A DNA stretch of 64,000 bases from Verrucomicrobiaceae bacterium (GTDB taxonomy: Bacteria > Verrucomicrobiota > Verrucomicrobiia > Verrucomicrobiales > Verrucomicrobiaceae), in contig JAIXOU010000078.1 in assembly GCA_027486585.1 (NCBI GenBank), positions 54,395 through 118,394 of the forward strand, read 5' to 3'. Made by a program: the position numbers and the translations under genes. Positions 25,343 through 33,689 of this stretch are shown here, in pieces. Below the pieces are notes generated by a model. It made no database searches and was not told where the DNA came from. It saw nothing but the letters and a program-made list of their open reading frames with translations. How positions within the stretch are numbered: the stretch's first letter is position 1; each line of letters opens with the position of its first letter.

Positions 25343-26593
25343 ATGATTTGGGTTCGTTTGTTCATTCTCAGCGCCTGTCTGGGCGCGACTGGCTGGTATC
25401 TGGAGCGCGAGCAGCGTGCTGGCCGCTTCCAGCGCGTGGACGATTTCTTTCTCGACTTCCTCGTCGCCAATGCCCGAGATCGCCTGACTCAGCCCGGCGC
25501 CAGTCCAGAAAACCCTGTGGTTTTGGTTAGCCTGCGTGCCGAACAAAAGGCTGAGTATGCCGCCTGGCCCGTCCCTCCCCTGGATTGGCAGACCATTTTA
25601 AAGGGGCTGCAACCCTTTGAACCCAGTGTCGTCGTCATCCCAGAGCCCCTCTTTTGGGGGAATCCCGCGCCTGAGTTCGTTCCTGCGGTCAGTGAGGCGC
25701 TTCTGCCCTTTAGCAGCGTCGTTTTGGGCATCGAGGCTCAAGGCTCGGACGGGCCTCAGACGACCCCGCCCTTCATGGGGGGGATCGACGATCAGTTACC
25801 CCGATTTCAGCGCGTGGACGGGCCTCTGGAGTCGGCCCCCAGCTTCTCTGCGCTCGTTACGGCCCCAGATCCCAAACTGCGCTCTCAGAGCGAACTCGGC
25901 ATCGCCGCCGCCACGACTGACGGCGCATTGCCCTATGCTTGGCGGGCAGAGGAAAAGCTCATGCCCAGTGTCCTAGCGCAGACTTTAGCCCGATACAGCA
26001 GCAGTCCGTATGCCTTTCACCGCCTGCGCCTTGGACCAGGGGCAGGGGCTTATCTGGGGCAGGGGCTCTTTGTGCCCTTAGAAATAAACGGCAGCGTGAA
26101 AAGCCAGCCTTCCACCCAAGTGGCTACCGTGAACGCCCTTGATCTCATGACCGGCGGATTGGCTGATGGCGTTAGTGCCGCCGATCGGGCCACGTTGGGA
26201 AAGGGCAAGATCATTGTCATTGGCTCTGATCACCAGATAGCTGGGCAGGCACCGTCCACTGCAAGGCTTCATGCAGCAGCGCTCACCCACCTGCTTTCGT
26301 TGCCAAGGTTACAAAGGTTGACTCAGATCCAGCAATGGATCGCCTGGGGGCTCGCCTCGCTTGCTGCTGCCTGGATCGTGCTCCGCGTTCGTCGATCCCG
26401 TGCCCTTCACGCCGGCATTGCTCTGATCTTCGCCGCCTTAGTGATTAGCTTCCTCGTTTTCCAAGCCAACTTCCTCTGGTGCCCTCCAACTCTTCCTGTA
26501 GCCTTAATCGGCGTGGGTGCCGTTGTGGGTCTCATCTTCGGGCGGGGTCAAGTTCAGCAGCCTACCCTGGAATCATCGAGTGCATCTCAGTAA
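25343..26593 (+). CDS. CHASE2-domain membrane protein without output domain
   Basis: A 417-residue protein. An N-terminal signal/anchor helix (WVRLFILSACLGATGWYL) leads into an extracytoplasmic CHASE2-like sensor domain (residues 25-320: FQRVDDFFLDFLV, NPVVLVSLRAEQKAEY, PPLDWQTILKGLQPFEPSVV, and GKIIVIGSDHQIAG near the end). Three membrane helices follow (about 325-400). CHASE2 proteins normally continue into a kinase or cyclase; here the protein stops after the helices with a short polar tail. It may signal through another protein or be purely structural. The ATG at 25343 is preferred over an upstream one at 25295 because the anchor helix follows directly. Confidence 0.75.
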   Translation: MIWVRLFILSACLGATGWYLEREQRAGRFQRVDDFFLDFLVANARDRLTQPGASPENPVVLVSLRAEQKAEYAAWPVPPLDWQTILKGLQPFEPSVVVIPEPLFWGNPAPEFVPAVSEALLPFSSVVLGIEAQGSDGPQTTPPFMGGIDDQLPRFQRVDGPLESAPSFSALVTAPDPKLRSQSELGIAAATTDGALPYAWRAEEKLMPSVLAQTLARYSSSPYAFHRLRLGPGAGAYLGQGLFVPLEINGSVKSQPSTQVATVNALDLMTGGLADGVSAADRATLGKGKIIVIGSDHQIAGQAPSTARLHAAALTHLLSLPRLQRLTQIQQWIAWGLASLAAAWIVLRVRRSRALHAGIALIFAALVISFLVFQANFLWCPPTLPVALIGVGAVVGLIFGRGQVQQPTLESSSASQ

Positions 26594-26659
26594 TCGTTGT
26601 GTGGGAGAGTGATGCTTGATTCGTGGGTGGGCGTGGCGTAATCCAAAACTCCTATCATC

Positions 26660-28150
26660 ATGAAGCCTATCGAAAACCCAGACGTCATTCTTATCGGCAG
26701 CGGCATCATGTCGTCGAATCTTGGCGCGATGCTGAAGCGGTTGGACCCGACTTTGACGATTCAGCTTTTTGAAGTGACGGATGGATTGGCGCAGGAAAGC
26801 TCGGACGGATGGAACAATGCAGGCACGGGCCATGCGGGCATTTGTGAGCTTAGCTACACGCCGAAACGTGAGGCCGATGGCAGCGTGAATGTGAGCAAGG
26901 TGATCGAAATCTTTGAGCAGTTCGAGCACTCGAAGCAGTTTTGGAGTTACGCGGTTGGCAGCGGCATGGTGGAGAGGCCTTCGGAGTTCATCAATCCGCT
27001 GAAGCATATCAGCTTTGTGCATGGGCAAGAGCAGGTGGACTTTCTCAAAGCCCGCTATGAAGGCATGGCGGCGCATCCTTTTTTCAGCTCGATGGAATAC
27101 ACGACGGATCGCGACAAGATCGCCCGTTGGGCTCCGCTGCTGCTTGAGGGACGTGGCGATGGGCCCATCGCTGCCACTAAGATGGATGGCGGCACGGACG
27201 TGAACTTTGGAGCGATCTCACGAAAGCTGTTGAAATGGCTGAGTAAGCAGGAAGGCTGTGCCGTGGCCTCTGGTCATCGGGTGGTGGGCCTAACTAAAAA
27301 GGCAGGTCGCTGGGAAGTGCTGGTGCGTGATCTAACGACAAACGAAGAGCGCACCCATTCTGCCAAGTTTGTGTTTGTCGGCGCAGGTGGTGGCAGTCTG
27401 GGACTGCTGCAAAAGTCTGGCATTCCTGAAGCGAAGGGCTTGGGAGGCTTTCCCATTGGCGGCCAATGGTTGATCTGCGATAACCCAGACATCGTGGCGA
27501 AGCATGAGGCAAAGGTTTATGGTCAAGCTCTGGATGCTGCCCCGACTATGGCTGTGCCACACTTGGATACACGGATGTTGGACGGTAAAAAGACGCTGCT
27601 CTTTGGTCCCTTTGCTGCTTGGACCACGAAGTTTCTGCATAAAAAAGGCAGCTACACGGACCTGCCTTTTTCCATCCGCCCAGACAATCTAACGACGCTG
27701 ATTAACATCGGTATCAGCAATCTGGAACTGGTCCGCTATCTCATTCAACAGGGGCTGCAAAGCATGGCGGATCGGATGAAGGTGCTGCATGTCTTTTATC
27801 CAGCGGCAGAGGCCAAAGACTGGCGTCTAATCGACGCAGGCATTCGCGTTCAAGCCATCAAGAAAACAGATGGTCAAGCAGGCATCGTTCATTATGGCAC
27901 AGAAGTCATCACCGATGCCGAGCGCAGCATCTCGGCCCTGCTCGGTGCCTCGCCCGGAGCATCGGTTTCGGTGAATATCATCCTGGAGGTCATTAAAAAA
28001 TGCTTCCCGCATCTGCTGAGCACGGCTGAAGGCCATGCCCGGATGAAAGAGATGATCCCAACCTACGACGAGGACATCAAGCTGCCAGCCAATGCGGCGA
28101 GATTTCAAGAGGTGAGTCAGAAAGCCAATGCCTTGCTCGGTCTCGGTTGA
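26660..28150 (+). CDS. mqo: Malate:quinone oxidoreductase
   Basis: A 496-residue FAD enzyme that oxidises malate to oxaloacetate and reduces the quinone pool at the membrane surface, replacing or supplementing malate dehydrogenase in the TCA cycle. The FAD-binding N-terminus is VILIGSGIMSSNLGAMLKRL, followed by the family signature SSDGWNNAGTGHAGICELSYTP. Other conserved stretches are MDGGTDVNFGAISRKL, FVGAGGGSLGLLQKSGI and LLGASPGASVSVNIILEV. Length is normal. It is convergent with the six-gene photolyase operon, with two bases between the stops. Confidence 0.96.
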   Translation: MKPIENPDVILIGSGIMSSNLGAMLKRLDPTLTIQLFEVTDGLAQESSDGWNNAGTGHAGICELSYTPKREADGSVNVSKVIEIFEQFEHSKQFWSYAVGSGMVERPSEFINPLKHISFVHGQEQVDFLKARYEGMAAHPFFSSMEYTTDRDKIARWAPLLLEGRGDGPIAATKMDGGTDVNFGAISRKLLKWLSKQEGCAVASGHRVVGLTKKAGRWEVLVRDLTTNEERTHSAKFVFVGAGGGSLGLLQKSGIPEAKGLGGFPIGGQWLICDNPDIVAKHEAKVYGQALDAAPTMAVPHLDTRMLDGKKTLLFGPFAAWTTKFLHKKGSYTDLPFSIRPDNLTTLINIGISNLELVRYLIQQGLQSMADRMKVLHVFYPAAEAKDWRLIDAGIRVQAIKKTDGQAGIVHYGTEVITDAERSISALLGASPGASVSVNIILEVIKKCFPHLLSTAEGHARMKEMIPTYDEDIKLPANAARFQEVSQKANALLGLG

Positions 28151-28152
28151 GC

Positions 28153-28380
28153 CTAACCTTTGAGCCTTAATTCAAGCAGCTTGCGGTGTTTGGTGACTCG
28201 ACCACTGACACGCTTCCGCCAGCAGCGAAAGCTGCTGGGTTTTAATTCGCGGCGCATGATGTCGATGACTTGGCTCTCGACGAATCCCGTGCGCTCTTTG
28301 ATCTCTTCAAAGCTGGTGCGGTCTTCCCAGGCGAGTCGGACGATGTGGGAGGCTTGTTCGCGGGTGAGGGTGGTCTTCAT
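28153..28380 (-). CDS. TIGR03643 family protein (DUF2805)
   Basis: A 75-residue basic protein with a helix-turn-helix-like core: HIVRLAWEDRTSFEEIKERT, then ESQVIDIMRRELKPSSFRCW and RVSGRVTKHRK. This matches the uncharacterised TIGR03643/DUF2805 family. It is the last gene of the photolyase operon and its start overlaps the end of the ADP-ribosylglycohydrolase gene by 4 bp. A nucleic-acid-binding or regulatory role is plausible from its charge and fold but is not shown. Confidence 0.85.
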   Translation of the reverse strand: MKTTLTREQASHIVRLAWEDRTSFEEIKERTGFVESQVIDIMRRELKPSSFRCWRKRVSGRVTKHRKLLELRLKG

Positions 28381-29393
28381 GAATGCGTGACGATGGCGTC
28401 GATCTGACTTCTGAGGTGGATGGCGTCGTCGATTTGATCGACGTATCTTGGTGGAATAGCAGAAAGGCCGACGGCACCTCCAACGAGGGCCCCGATGACG
28501 GCTCCGCGATGGCAGTTGTCACCACCGACGTTGGTGTTGGAGATGACGGCGCTTTCAAAATCATCGGCATACTTCCAGGCAAGATAAAGGGAAGCAGGGA
28601 AGGCTTCGGCAATATAACAAGCCGGGCTGACGCGCCTGCCGATGACGACTTCGTCGGGATCTTTGGACCATTCCAGTGCTTTGCGCTTCGAGAACCAGTC
28701 GCTGCTGTTGACGAGGATGGCCTCACGCAAGGGCACGTCTTGCCTGAGGTCGCAAAGGATCCTGGCCATGGCATCGGCTGCACTGAGAACTTCAGGTGAG
28801 CGATGGGTCAGACTGATGTGCTGGCGTACGGCTTCCCGCGTGGCGCTGAGGTCGCCGCCAAAATAGGCGCCTAGCACGCCGACATGAGCTAGGCCACCGA
28901 TGTGGATGTCTGTGCCTGCGCATTTGCGTGGAGCCGTGCCACGGGCATAGGCGGTGAAAAATTTACGGTGGCATTCTTCGACGTAGGTGTCTCGGTGCTT
29001 CCCGGGCGTGAGCATGAAGTCGATGTAACGTGTGAGGTAGTCATCGGCATCGTAACTGCCGCAGGCAATCAGGGAGTCCATCAGGACCTTGGCAAGCTGT
29101 AGATTCAGGGTGTTTTCTCCTGCACGCAGGAATTGGTGATAGTGAATGCCACGCTGTCCCCAGTAGCGGGCCTGATCATGAAGGATATCGCCTTTTTCGT
29201 TCAGCGCGGTGTATTCTGAGCGCCAAAGGATGCTGCCGGTATGAGGTGACTTAGGGGGCAGATAGTCCCGAATGACGCCGTAGTCCTGATGCAGCGCTGA
29301 GCGGTCATAATACCAATGAGCTGGCATGGCGAGGGCATCCCCAATAAAGCTGCCGAAGGCGAGTCCTGTGAGCCTGTCCTGTTTGGTCTCCAT
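28377..29393 (-). CDS. ADP-ribosylglycohydrolase family protein
   Basis: A 338-residue all-helical protein of the DraG/ARH family, whose members remove ADP-ribose from proteins, nucleic acids or small molecules using two Mg2+ ions. The N-terminus (DRLTGLAFGSFIGDALAMPAHWYYD) and the C-terminal metal motif region are clear. That motif reads TNVGGDNCHRGAVIGALVGG, while the classical form is GGDTDT, so the second Asp is replaced and the subfamily may use another substrate. The start at 29393 (METKQDRLTG) is preferred over an upstream frame extension. It lies 5 bp after the lipoprotein gene and overlaps the TIGR03643 gene. Confidence 0.85.
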   Translation of the reverse strand: METKQDRLTGLAFGSFIGDALAMPAHWYYDRSALHQDYGVIRDYLPPKSPHTGSILWRSEYTALNEKGDILHDQARYWGQRGIHYHQFLRAGENTLNLQLAKVLMDSLIACGSYDADDYLTRYIDFMLTPGKHRDTYVEECHRKFFTAYARGTAPRKCAGTDIHIGGLAHVGVLGAYFGGDLSATREAVRQHISLTHRSPEVLSAADAMARILCDLRQDVPLREAILVNSSDWFSKRKALEWSKDPDEVVIGRRVSPACYIAEAFPASLYLAWKYADDFESAVISNTNVGGDNCHRGAVIGALVGGAVGLSAIPPRYVDQIDDAIHLRSQIDAIVTHS

Positions 29394-29398
29394 GAGGA

Positions 29399-30262
29399 TT
29401 AAGGTATCAGTGCGGATGTCGGTTGAGCTGCCTTGGTGCTCCATGGGCTGATTTTTAGATCGCGAATGGTTAGGCCACGATTGATCTCCAGGCCGCGCAG
29501 ATTCCAATGATGGGCGTGCAGTTTGAAAGGGCTACGCACTCGTTCATCGAAGTCAGTGGGCCAGAGCACACCACCTATTTTTTTGAAGTCACGAAAGGTC
29601 ACATCGACCTCGGCTCCACGGGTGCTTTCCAGACCATTGAGAGTCAGGCGAACTCGGCGTAGCAGCTTGGAGCTGCGGTCGATGGAGAGGACGACGCGAT
29701 CTTCTTTCGCCATGCCTAAACCCGGACGCAGGACGGCAAGTACGTCATCGCAAAGGGCGTCATCGACAACGGACGCACCCTGCATGGTGAAGACTGTGCC
29801 GCTTTGCTGGAAATAGAACGGGCCAAGCAGAAATAGGGTATAGGCATCTGCCACGAGAGCCGCTGCTGCATTGGCTTCGGCATTCTTGGAGAGAGTTCCA
29901 TTGTAGGAGATGGCGATTTGATCAGGCTGACGTAGCACGTTTTTGATGCCTCTAGGTCCTGTGTGAGATTGGGCGATGATTCGTGGTGCGAGGATCAGTC
30001 TTTCCTCGGAGCCGCCGCGAAACTTTGAATCCACCAGCACTGGCTGGAAGCGCGGGCCGATGGCAGCCCACTTGCCTTCATAGCGAACACTGAGATCTTT
30101 AATTTGGGCGAAATCAGCGCTGCCATGAGCTTTCTGCGAAGCTAGAACAAGGGCTTGTGCTTTAGGCTGAGATTGAGTGAGTGGTCGAGTGCAGATCTGC
30201 GTCGAGGCACAGGAGCTGAGCAGGCCAAGCTGTAAGATCCAAAGGAGAGGTGATTGTTTCAT
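29399..30262 (-). CDS. Lipoprotein of unknown function, LolA-like
   Basis: A 287-residue lipoprotein with lipobox LSSC (Cys18). The body is beta-rich, e.g. VRYEGKWAAIGPRFQPVLVD, RVVLSIDRSSKLLRRVRLTL and VTFRDFKKIGGVLWPTDFDE, and recalls LolA/LppX-like half-barrels that carry lipid or hydrophobic ligands. That resemblance is weak. It overlaps the SelL-like gene upstream by 4 bp and is 5 bp from the ADP-ribosylglycohydrolase gene, so it belongs to the same operon. Expected location is the periplasmic face of a membrane. Confidence 0.65.
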   Translation of the reverse strand: MKQSPLLWILQLGLLSSCASTQICTRPLTQSQPKAQALVLASQKAHGSADFAQIKDLSVRYEGKWAAIGPRFQPVLVDSKFRGGSEERLILAPRIIAQSHTGPRGIKNVLRQPDQIAISYNGTLSKNAEANAAAALVADAYTLFLLGPFYFQQSGTVFTMQGASVVDDALCDDVLAVLRPGLGMAKEDRVVLSIDRSSKLLRRVRLTLNGLESTRGAEVDVTFRDFKKIGGVLWPTDFDERVRSPFKLHAHHWNLRGLEINRGLTIRDLKISPWSTKAAQPTSALIP

Positions 30263-31203
30263 GAGGCAGAAGGCAGCTGGCAGAGATCGACATAATTCGG
30301 ACGATCAGCGGCGGTTTCGTGAATGTAGCTACGCACGACACGCCCTTGATGGAGTAAAAAGGTGCCAGGCATTTGAGTGCCATCGCCTGCTAGCGTGCTG
30401 ACTCGATGACCAGAAAAGAATGCCTGTGCTCCGCGCAGCCAGACCTCCCAGCCGAGCAGTTGCAGTAGTTTGCCACGCCGAAGGCCGATCCCACGATAAA
30501 GCCGACGCTCGGGATCTGAGATAGCTGCCACATCTGCCAGATCATAGCTGTCGGCAAACTTGGCGAAGTCGCTGGCTGTGCCCATATGAACAAGGGCGAG
30601 TCGTGTGCCGTTTTTTTCAATGTCAGTCCGGCGTGCTGACAGGTCATCCAAGGCTTCGCGACAAAAAGTGCAGCCCGCATGTCGGAGGAAAACAACCAGC
30701 ATGGGTTGCTGCATGGAGAGTTGGCTCAGGCTGCTGCCCTGAGTGGTTTGGGCTTCCTTTAAAAGCGTGGCCAGATCAGGCAGTGGCGCGGCTCCGGTGT
30801 CTTGTTGGAATTGATCCCAGGCATATTTCAGAATCATCGCAAAGGGGATCCACCAGATGAGATCGTTCGTCACACAATTGAGTGCAAAGCCCCAGGGAAG
30901 TTCACCTGTCCACAGCGCCTTGACCATGCCAAGAGGCCCGAATACCTTGCCCAGAAAACCAACCAGCACGATGGGCCAATGTCTTGCCGGATCAAAGGCA
31001 GCGATGGCATAACCAAGGCCATAGACGCCGACAATCATGCCGATGCATTGCCAAAACTGTGGGTAGTTTGGCTGAGGCATTTCCAACCACTGAAAGATCG
31101 CGGATGGGAAGAGAACCGCAAAAGCGCCCCAGAGAACATTGTAGATACCGGCGGCTAATAAAGTGTGCCGCATCCAGCGCGGGGCGGGGGACTGGGGATT
31201 CAT
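30259..31203 (-). CDS. Membrane-anchored SelL-related redox protein
   Basis: A 314-residue fusion. Residues 10-130 hold four membrane helices (HTLLAAGIYNVLWGAFAVLF, CIGMIVGVYGLGYAIAAF, WPIVLVGFLGKVFGPLGMV, DLIWWIPFAMILKYAW). Residues 155-314 are a thioredoxin-fold AhpC/TSA-type domain with the active site RHAGCTFCREAL, giving a Cys178-x-x-Cys181 pair. In the SelL selenoproteins this motif is UxxU; here both are cysteines (tgc codons). It is probably a thiol peroxidase or disulfide-handling enzyme on the membrane. It overlaps the flanking genes by 4 bp on both sides. Confidence 0.75.
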   Translation of the reverse strand: MNPQSPAPRWMRHTLLAAGIYNVLWGAFAVLFPSAIFQWLEMPQPNYPQFWQCIGMIVGVYGLGYAIAAFDPARHWPIVLVGFLGKVFGPLGMVKALWTGELPWGFALNCVTNDLIWWIPFAMILKYAWDQFQQDTGAAPLPDLATLLKEAQTTQGSSLSQLSMQQPMLVVFLRHAGCTFCREALDDLSARRTDIEKNGTRLALVHMGTASDFAKFADSYDLADVAAISDPERRLYRGIGLRRGKLLQLLGWEVWLRGAQAFFSGHRVSTLAGDGTQMPGTFLLHQGRVVRSYIHETAADRPNYVDLCQLPSAS

Positions 31204-32168
31204 GATTGGGAAAGGTGAGTTAGAATTGTTTCGGCGGCAGCAAATCCTGATAAGGCAGCGCCTTCAACTCTTGGTCCAGCAAAGGCGTCGCCAGCCATGA
31301 CGAGTGGTGGATTTGACTGTAAAAGTGCGCATGGCTGTTCATCCACTTGCATGGGCTTGCTGTAGCGCCAGCCGTGGACCTGATAACTGAGCACTTCGGT
31401 GCCTATCCATTCTTGGCAGGCATCGATCAACTTTTGTCCACTGAGCATTCGATCCTCATCCCAATGCGCAAGGCTGAATTCATGGTTGGCATGAATCGTG
31501 ACCGAAGGATCGGCGGAAATGCCCTTCAGTTGGTTGTCAGCAATCCATGAAACGGGTCCGCTGGTCGGTAAAACGGCTCCTGGTGGCGGAATCAAAGAGG
31601 GCTGCTTCAGCACAGCCATAACGGCGATGCAGCGCTCGTATTGAATGGCTGCAAGTCGTGTGTGCATGGTGCTTTCGAGATGGATTCCCCCTGCCTCTAG
31701 CAGCGCAAGTGACTGCGGCACTGGTGGCGTGAGGAGCACGGCTGAAGCTGAGTAGATGGTTCCTGTGCTGGTCTCGATTGTGTAGCTGTTATCGGCTTGC
31801 TTTACCGCTGACACTTGCGTTTCCATCTGGATGGCGAGGTCCTTGGCTAAATGCTTGGCGAAGGCTGTCATGGCAGGTTGTCCACGCCAGCGTGTGTGTC
31901 CGTCAGCTGCGGCGTTAAAGCCTTGGCACCATTCGGTCATGTTGCCAGCTTTGGCTGCTTCCTTGAGGATCTCAGCAAATCGGGCATCCCGAGTGGTGAT
32001 AAATTGTGCCCCATGATCAAAGGTCGCGGCGCCTATGCGACGACTCGCTAGCCTGCCACCAAGGCCTTTGCCCTTGTCCAGTAAGAGCACGCGAAGTCCA
32101 GCCCGCTGAAGTTCACGTGCAGCGATGAGGCCAGAGACACCTGTGCCGATGATCAGAACATCAGTCAT
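31200..32168 (-). CDS. Renalase-like FAD/NAD(P)-dependent oxidoreductase
   Basis: A 322-residue flavoprotein with an N-terminal Rossmann FAD motif (DVLIIGTGVSGLIAARELQR) and the amine-oxidase-type GGRLASRRIGAATFDHGAQF. The C-terminus has PPLVMAGDAFAGPRVEGAAL, the usual FAD-closing segment. This matches the renalase-like group, which in bacteria oxidises isomeric dihydronicotinamides. The ATG at 32168 follows the photolyase stop by 7 bp and is preferred over an overlapping ATG at 32186. Substrate unknown; the neighbouring photolyase-like gene also needs FAD. Confidence 0.85.
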   Translation of the reverse strand: MTDVLIIGTGVSGLIAARELQRAGLRVLLLDKGKGLGGRLASRRIGAATFDHGAQFITTRDARFAEILKEAAKAGNMTEWCQGFNAAADGHTRWRGQPAMTAFAKHLAKDLAIQMETQVSAVKQADNSYTIETSTGTIYSASAVLLTPPVPQSLALLEAGGIHLESTMHTRLAAIQYERCIAVMAVLKQPSLIPPPGAVLPTSGPVSWIADNQLKGISADPSVTIHANHEFSLAHWDEDRMLSGQKLIDACQEWIGTEVLSYQVHGWRYSKPMQVDEQPCALLQSNPPLVMAGDAFAGPRVEGAALSGFAAAETILTHLSQS

Positions 32169-32175
32169 GGATTCA

Positions 32176-33450
32176 TTAGAGGGCATGGGACGTTTCAAAG
32201 AATGGAAAATGCGCTTGGTCGTTGGCTGTGGCTTGCAGATGTCGGCTCATCTTTTCCCAAAACGGGAAGAAGCCAGCTCCTGCTAATGCAAAGGCATGGG
32301 TGTCTGACTCACGCCGAATCAAGGTCAACTGAATGCCGAGCTTGTTAAGATTTTGCCTGATTTTAGGCAGCAAATCATGGATCGGACCGACCGTCGGTGC
32401 CATCGCCACGACTTCCTGGAGTTGCTGCTCTTGAGCCCATTCGCTGAGGCTGAGAACGGTATCCGAGGACTCGATCAATGTCGCTGGGCAAGCATAGTGA
32501 CTTGCTGAGCGGGTGATGCCATCTGTTAAAACCTTGCGCAGGCAGGCGATGCGCTGATCACTGAGTCGGTATTGGTTTTGATACACAGACGGATTGTTGA
32601 ACGCAGCCACTGCTACAGGTCGCAGTGTTTGCAGCGGACCGATCTCTGGAGATGAGTCATCGGCATGAAGCCATAGTCCACAGCGCTGATTCTTCTGAAT
32701 GTAGGAGGAAGGATAGGCTGGTAAAGACTGTTTGCTGCGGTCTGCATAATCTGTTTGTAGAAAGGGCGTCACGACACCATCGGCGATTCGTTCGCTACCC
32801 GCCGTTTGTTTGAGCTGATCTGCTGAGACATATTTTTCCAAGTTCGAGAGTCGCACCAAATACGTCTTTCCAGTCGTTTGCAGGCCAGCGACCCATCGCC
32901 AGGAGAGGGTGTTACTCGCCGGATCTGCGTCCAAAAGATGGCGGAAGAAAAAGTCTGCTCCCAGTTCCCAAGGAAGCTTTTCCGCATGAATCCAGAAACT
33001 GGCCCACCACATCCGTGCATGGTTGTGGAGGTAGCCCGTGTGGATGAGCTCGTGAGCGAAGGCGTCCATGCAGGCCACGCCACTTTGACCCGCTGCGACG
33101 GCATCGGCCTTGCTCAAAACTTCAGGAGGTAGATTTCGTCTGAGTTCGGCAACGCGCTGCCGCCAGCTGGTCCATACATCTGGGCGCATTTCTAACCAGC
33201 CTTTCCAGTAGCGCCGCCAACAGACTTCTTGTAGCCACTTTTCGACCTTGGAAAAACGATGCGTCAGCAACGAATCTTTGATGACCTCATCCTCCGTGAT
33301 GAGTCGGTAACGTATGGCCGCACTGAGGCGGGAAACATGAGGATGACCGATCACAACGTGATTTCGCTTAGTCGCGTAGTCGGCAGCTCGGGGCAGAAAA
33401 TCTTGCCACGCAGCTAAGGCATCAGTGCGTGATAACGGCGCATCCTTCAT
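32176..33450 (-). CDS. Photolyase/cryptochrome-like flavoprotein, domains in permuted order
   Basis: A 424-residue protein, first gene of its operon. The photolyase FAD-binding helical domain is at the N-terminus (about 30-245), with RLSAAIRYRLITEDEV, then HTGYLHNHARMWWASFW (137-153) and DADPASNTLSWRWVAG (174-189). The usual N-terminal alpha/beta antenna domain is absent there. Instead residues 250-410 form an alpha/beta stretch (CGLWLHADDSSP, PVAVAAFNNPSV, PATLIESSDTVLSL, LQEVVAMAPTVGPIHDLLPK, IQLTLIRRESDTHAFALAG) that looks like that domain moved to the C-terminus. Activity as a DNA photolyase, a light sensor or something else is open. Confidence 0.8.
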   Translation of the reverse strand: MKDAPLSRTDALAAWQDFLPRAADYATKRNHVVIGHPHVSRLSAAIRYRLITEDEVIKDSLLTHRFSKVEKWLQEVCWRRYWKGWLEMRPDVWTSWRQRVAELRRNLPPEVLSKADAVAAGQSGVACMDAFAHELIHTGYLHNHARMWWASFWIHAEKLPWELGADFFFRHLLDADPASNTLSWRWVAGLQTTGKTYLVRLSNLEKYVSADQLKQTAGSERIADGVVTPFLQTDYADRSKQSLPAYPSSYIQKNQRCGLWLHADDSSPEIGPLQTLRPVAVAAFNNPSVYQNQYRLSDQRIACLRKVLTDGITRSASHYACPATLIESSDTVLSLSEWAQEQQLQEVVAMAPTVGPIHDLLPKIRQNLNKLGIQLTLIRRESDTHAFALAGAGFFPFWEKMSRHLQATANDQAHFPFFETSHAL

Positions 33451-33660
33451 GGCTTGTTAGGCTGTCTGTCCAACGTTTAATCCGAGCTGCCTCAAGCCAG
33501 TAAGTGAGTTCGGAAATTTAAACGATTGGGTGAGATACATGATATTTACTCTACGTGTTTGCTTGTTTTAGAGATGCGGGGCATTCACCGTCGGAACCAA
33601 ATCACGCCTAAATCATGAGTTGCTAGATAAGACACACATTTTGCTGGTATGATTGGATAG

Positions 33661-33673
33661 AGAACGGCGTTCT
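33661..33673. promoter_or_regulatory. Palindrome upstream of the DUF1080/cytochrome fusion gene
   Basis: The perfect inverted repeat AGAACGGCGTTCT lies 16 bp before the chosen start codon. It shares GAAC...GTTC half-sites with the motifs at 49672 and 53359, also directly in front of secreted-catabolism genes. A TCGGAACCAA copy is at 33591-33600. A role as an operator is a guess. Confidence 0.3.
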
Positions 33674-33689
33674 ATTGCACCGCATGATC

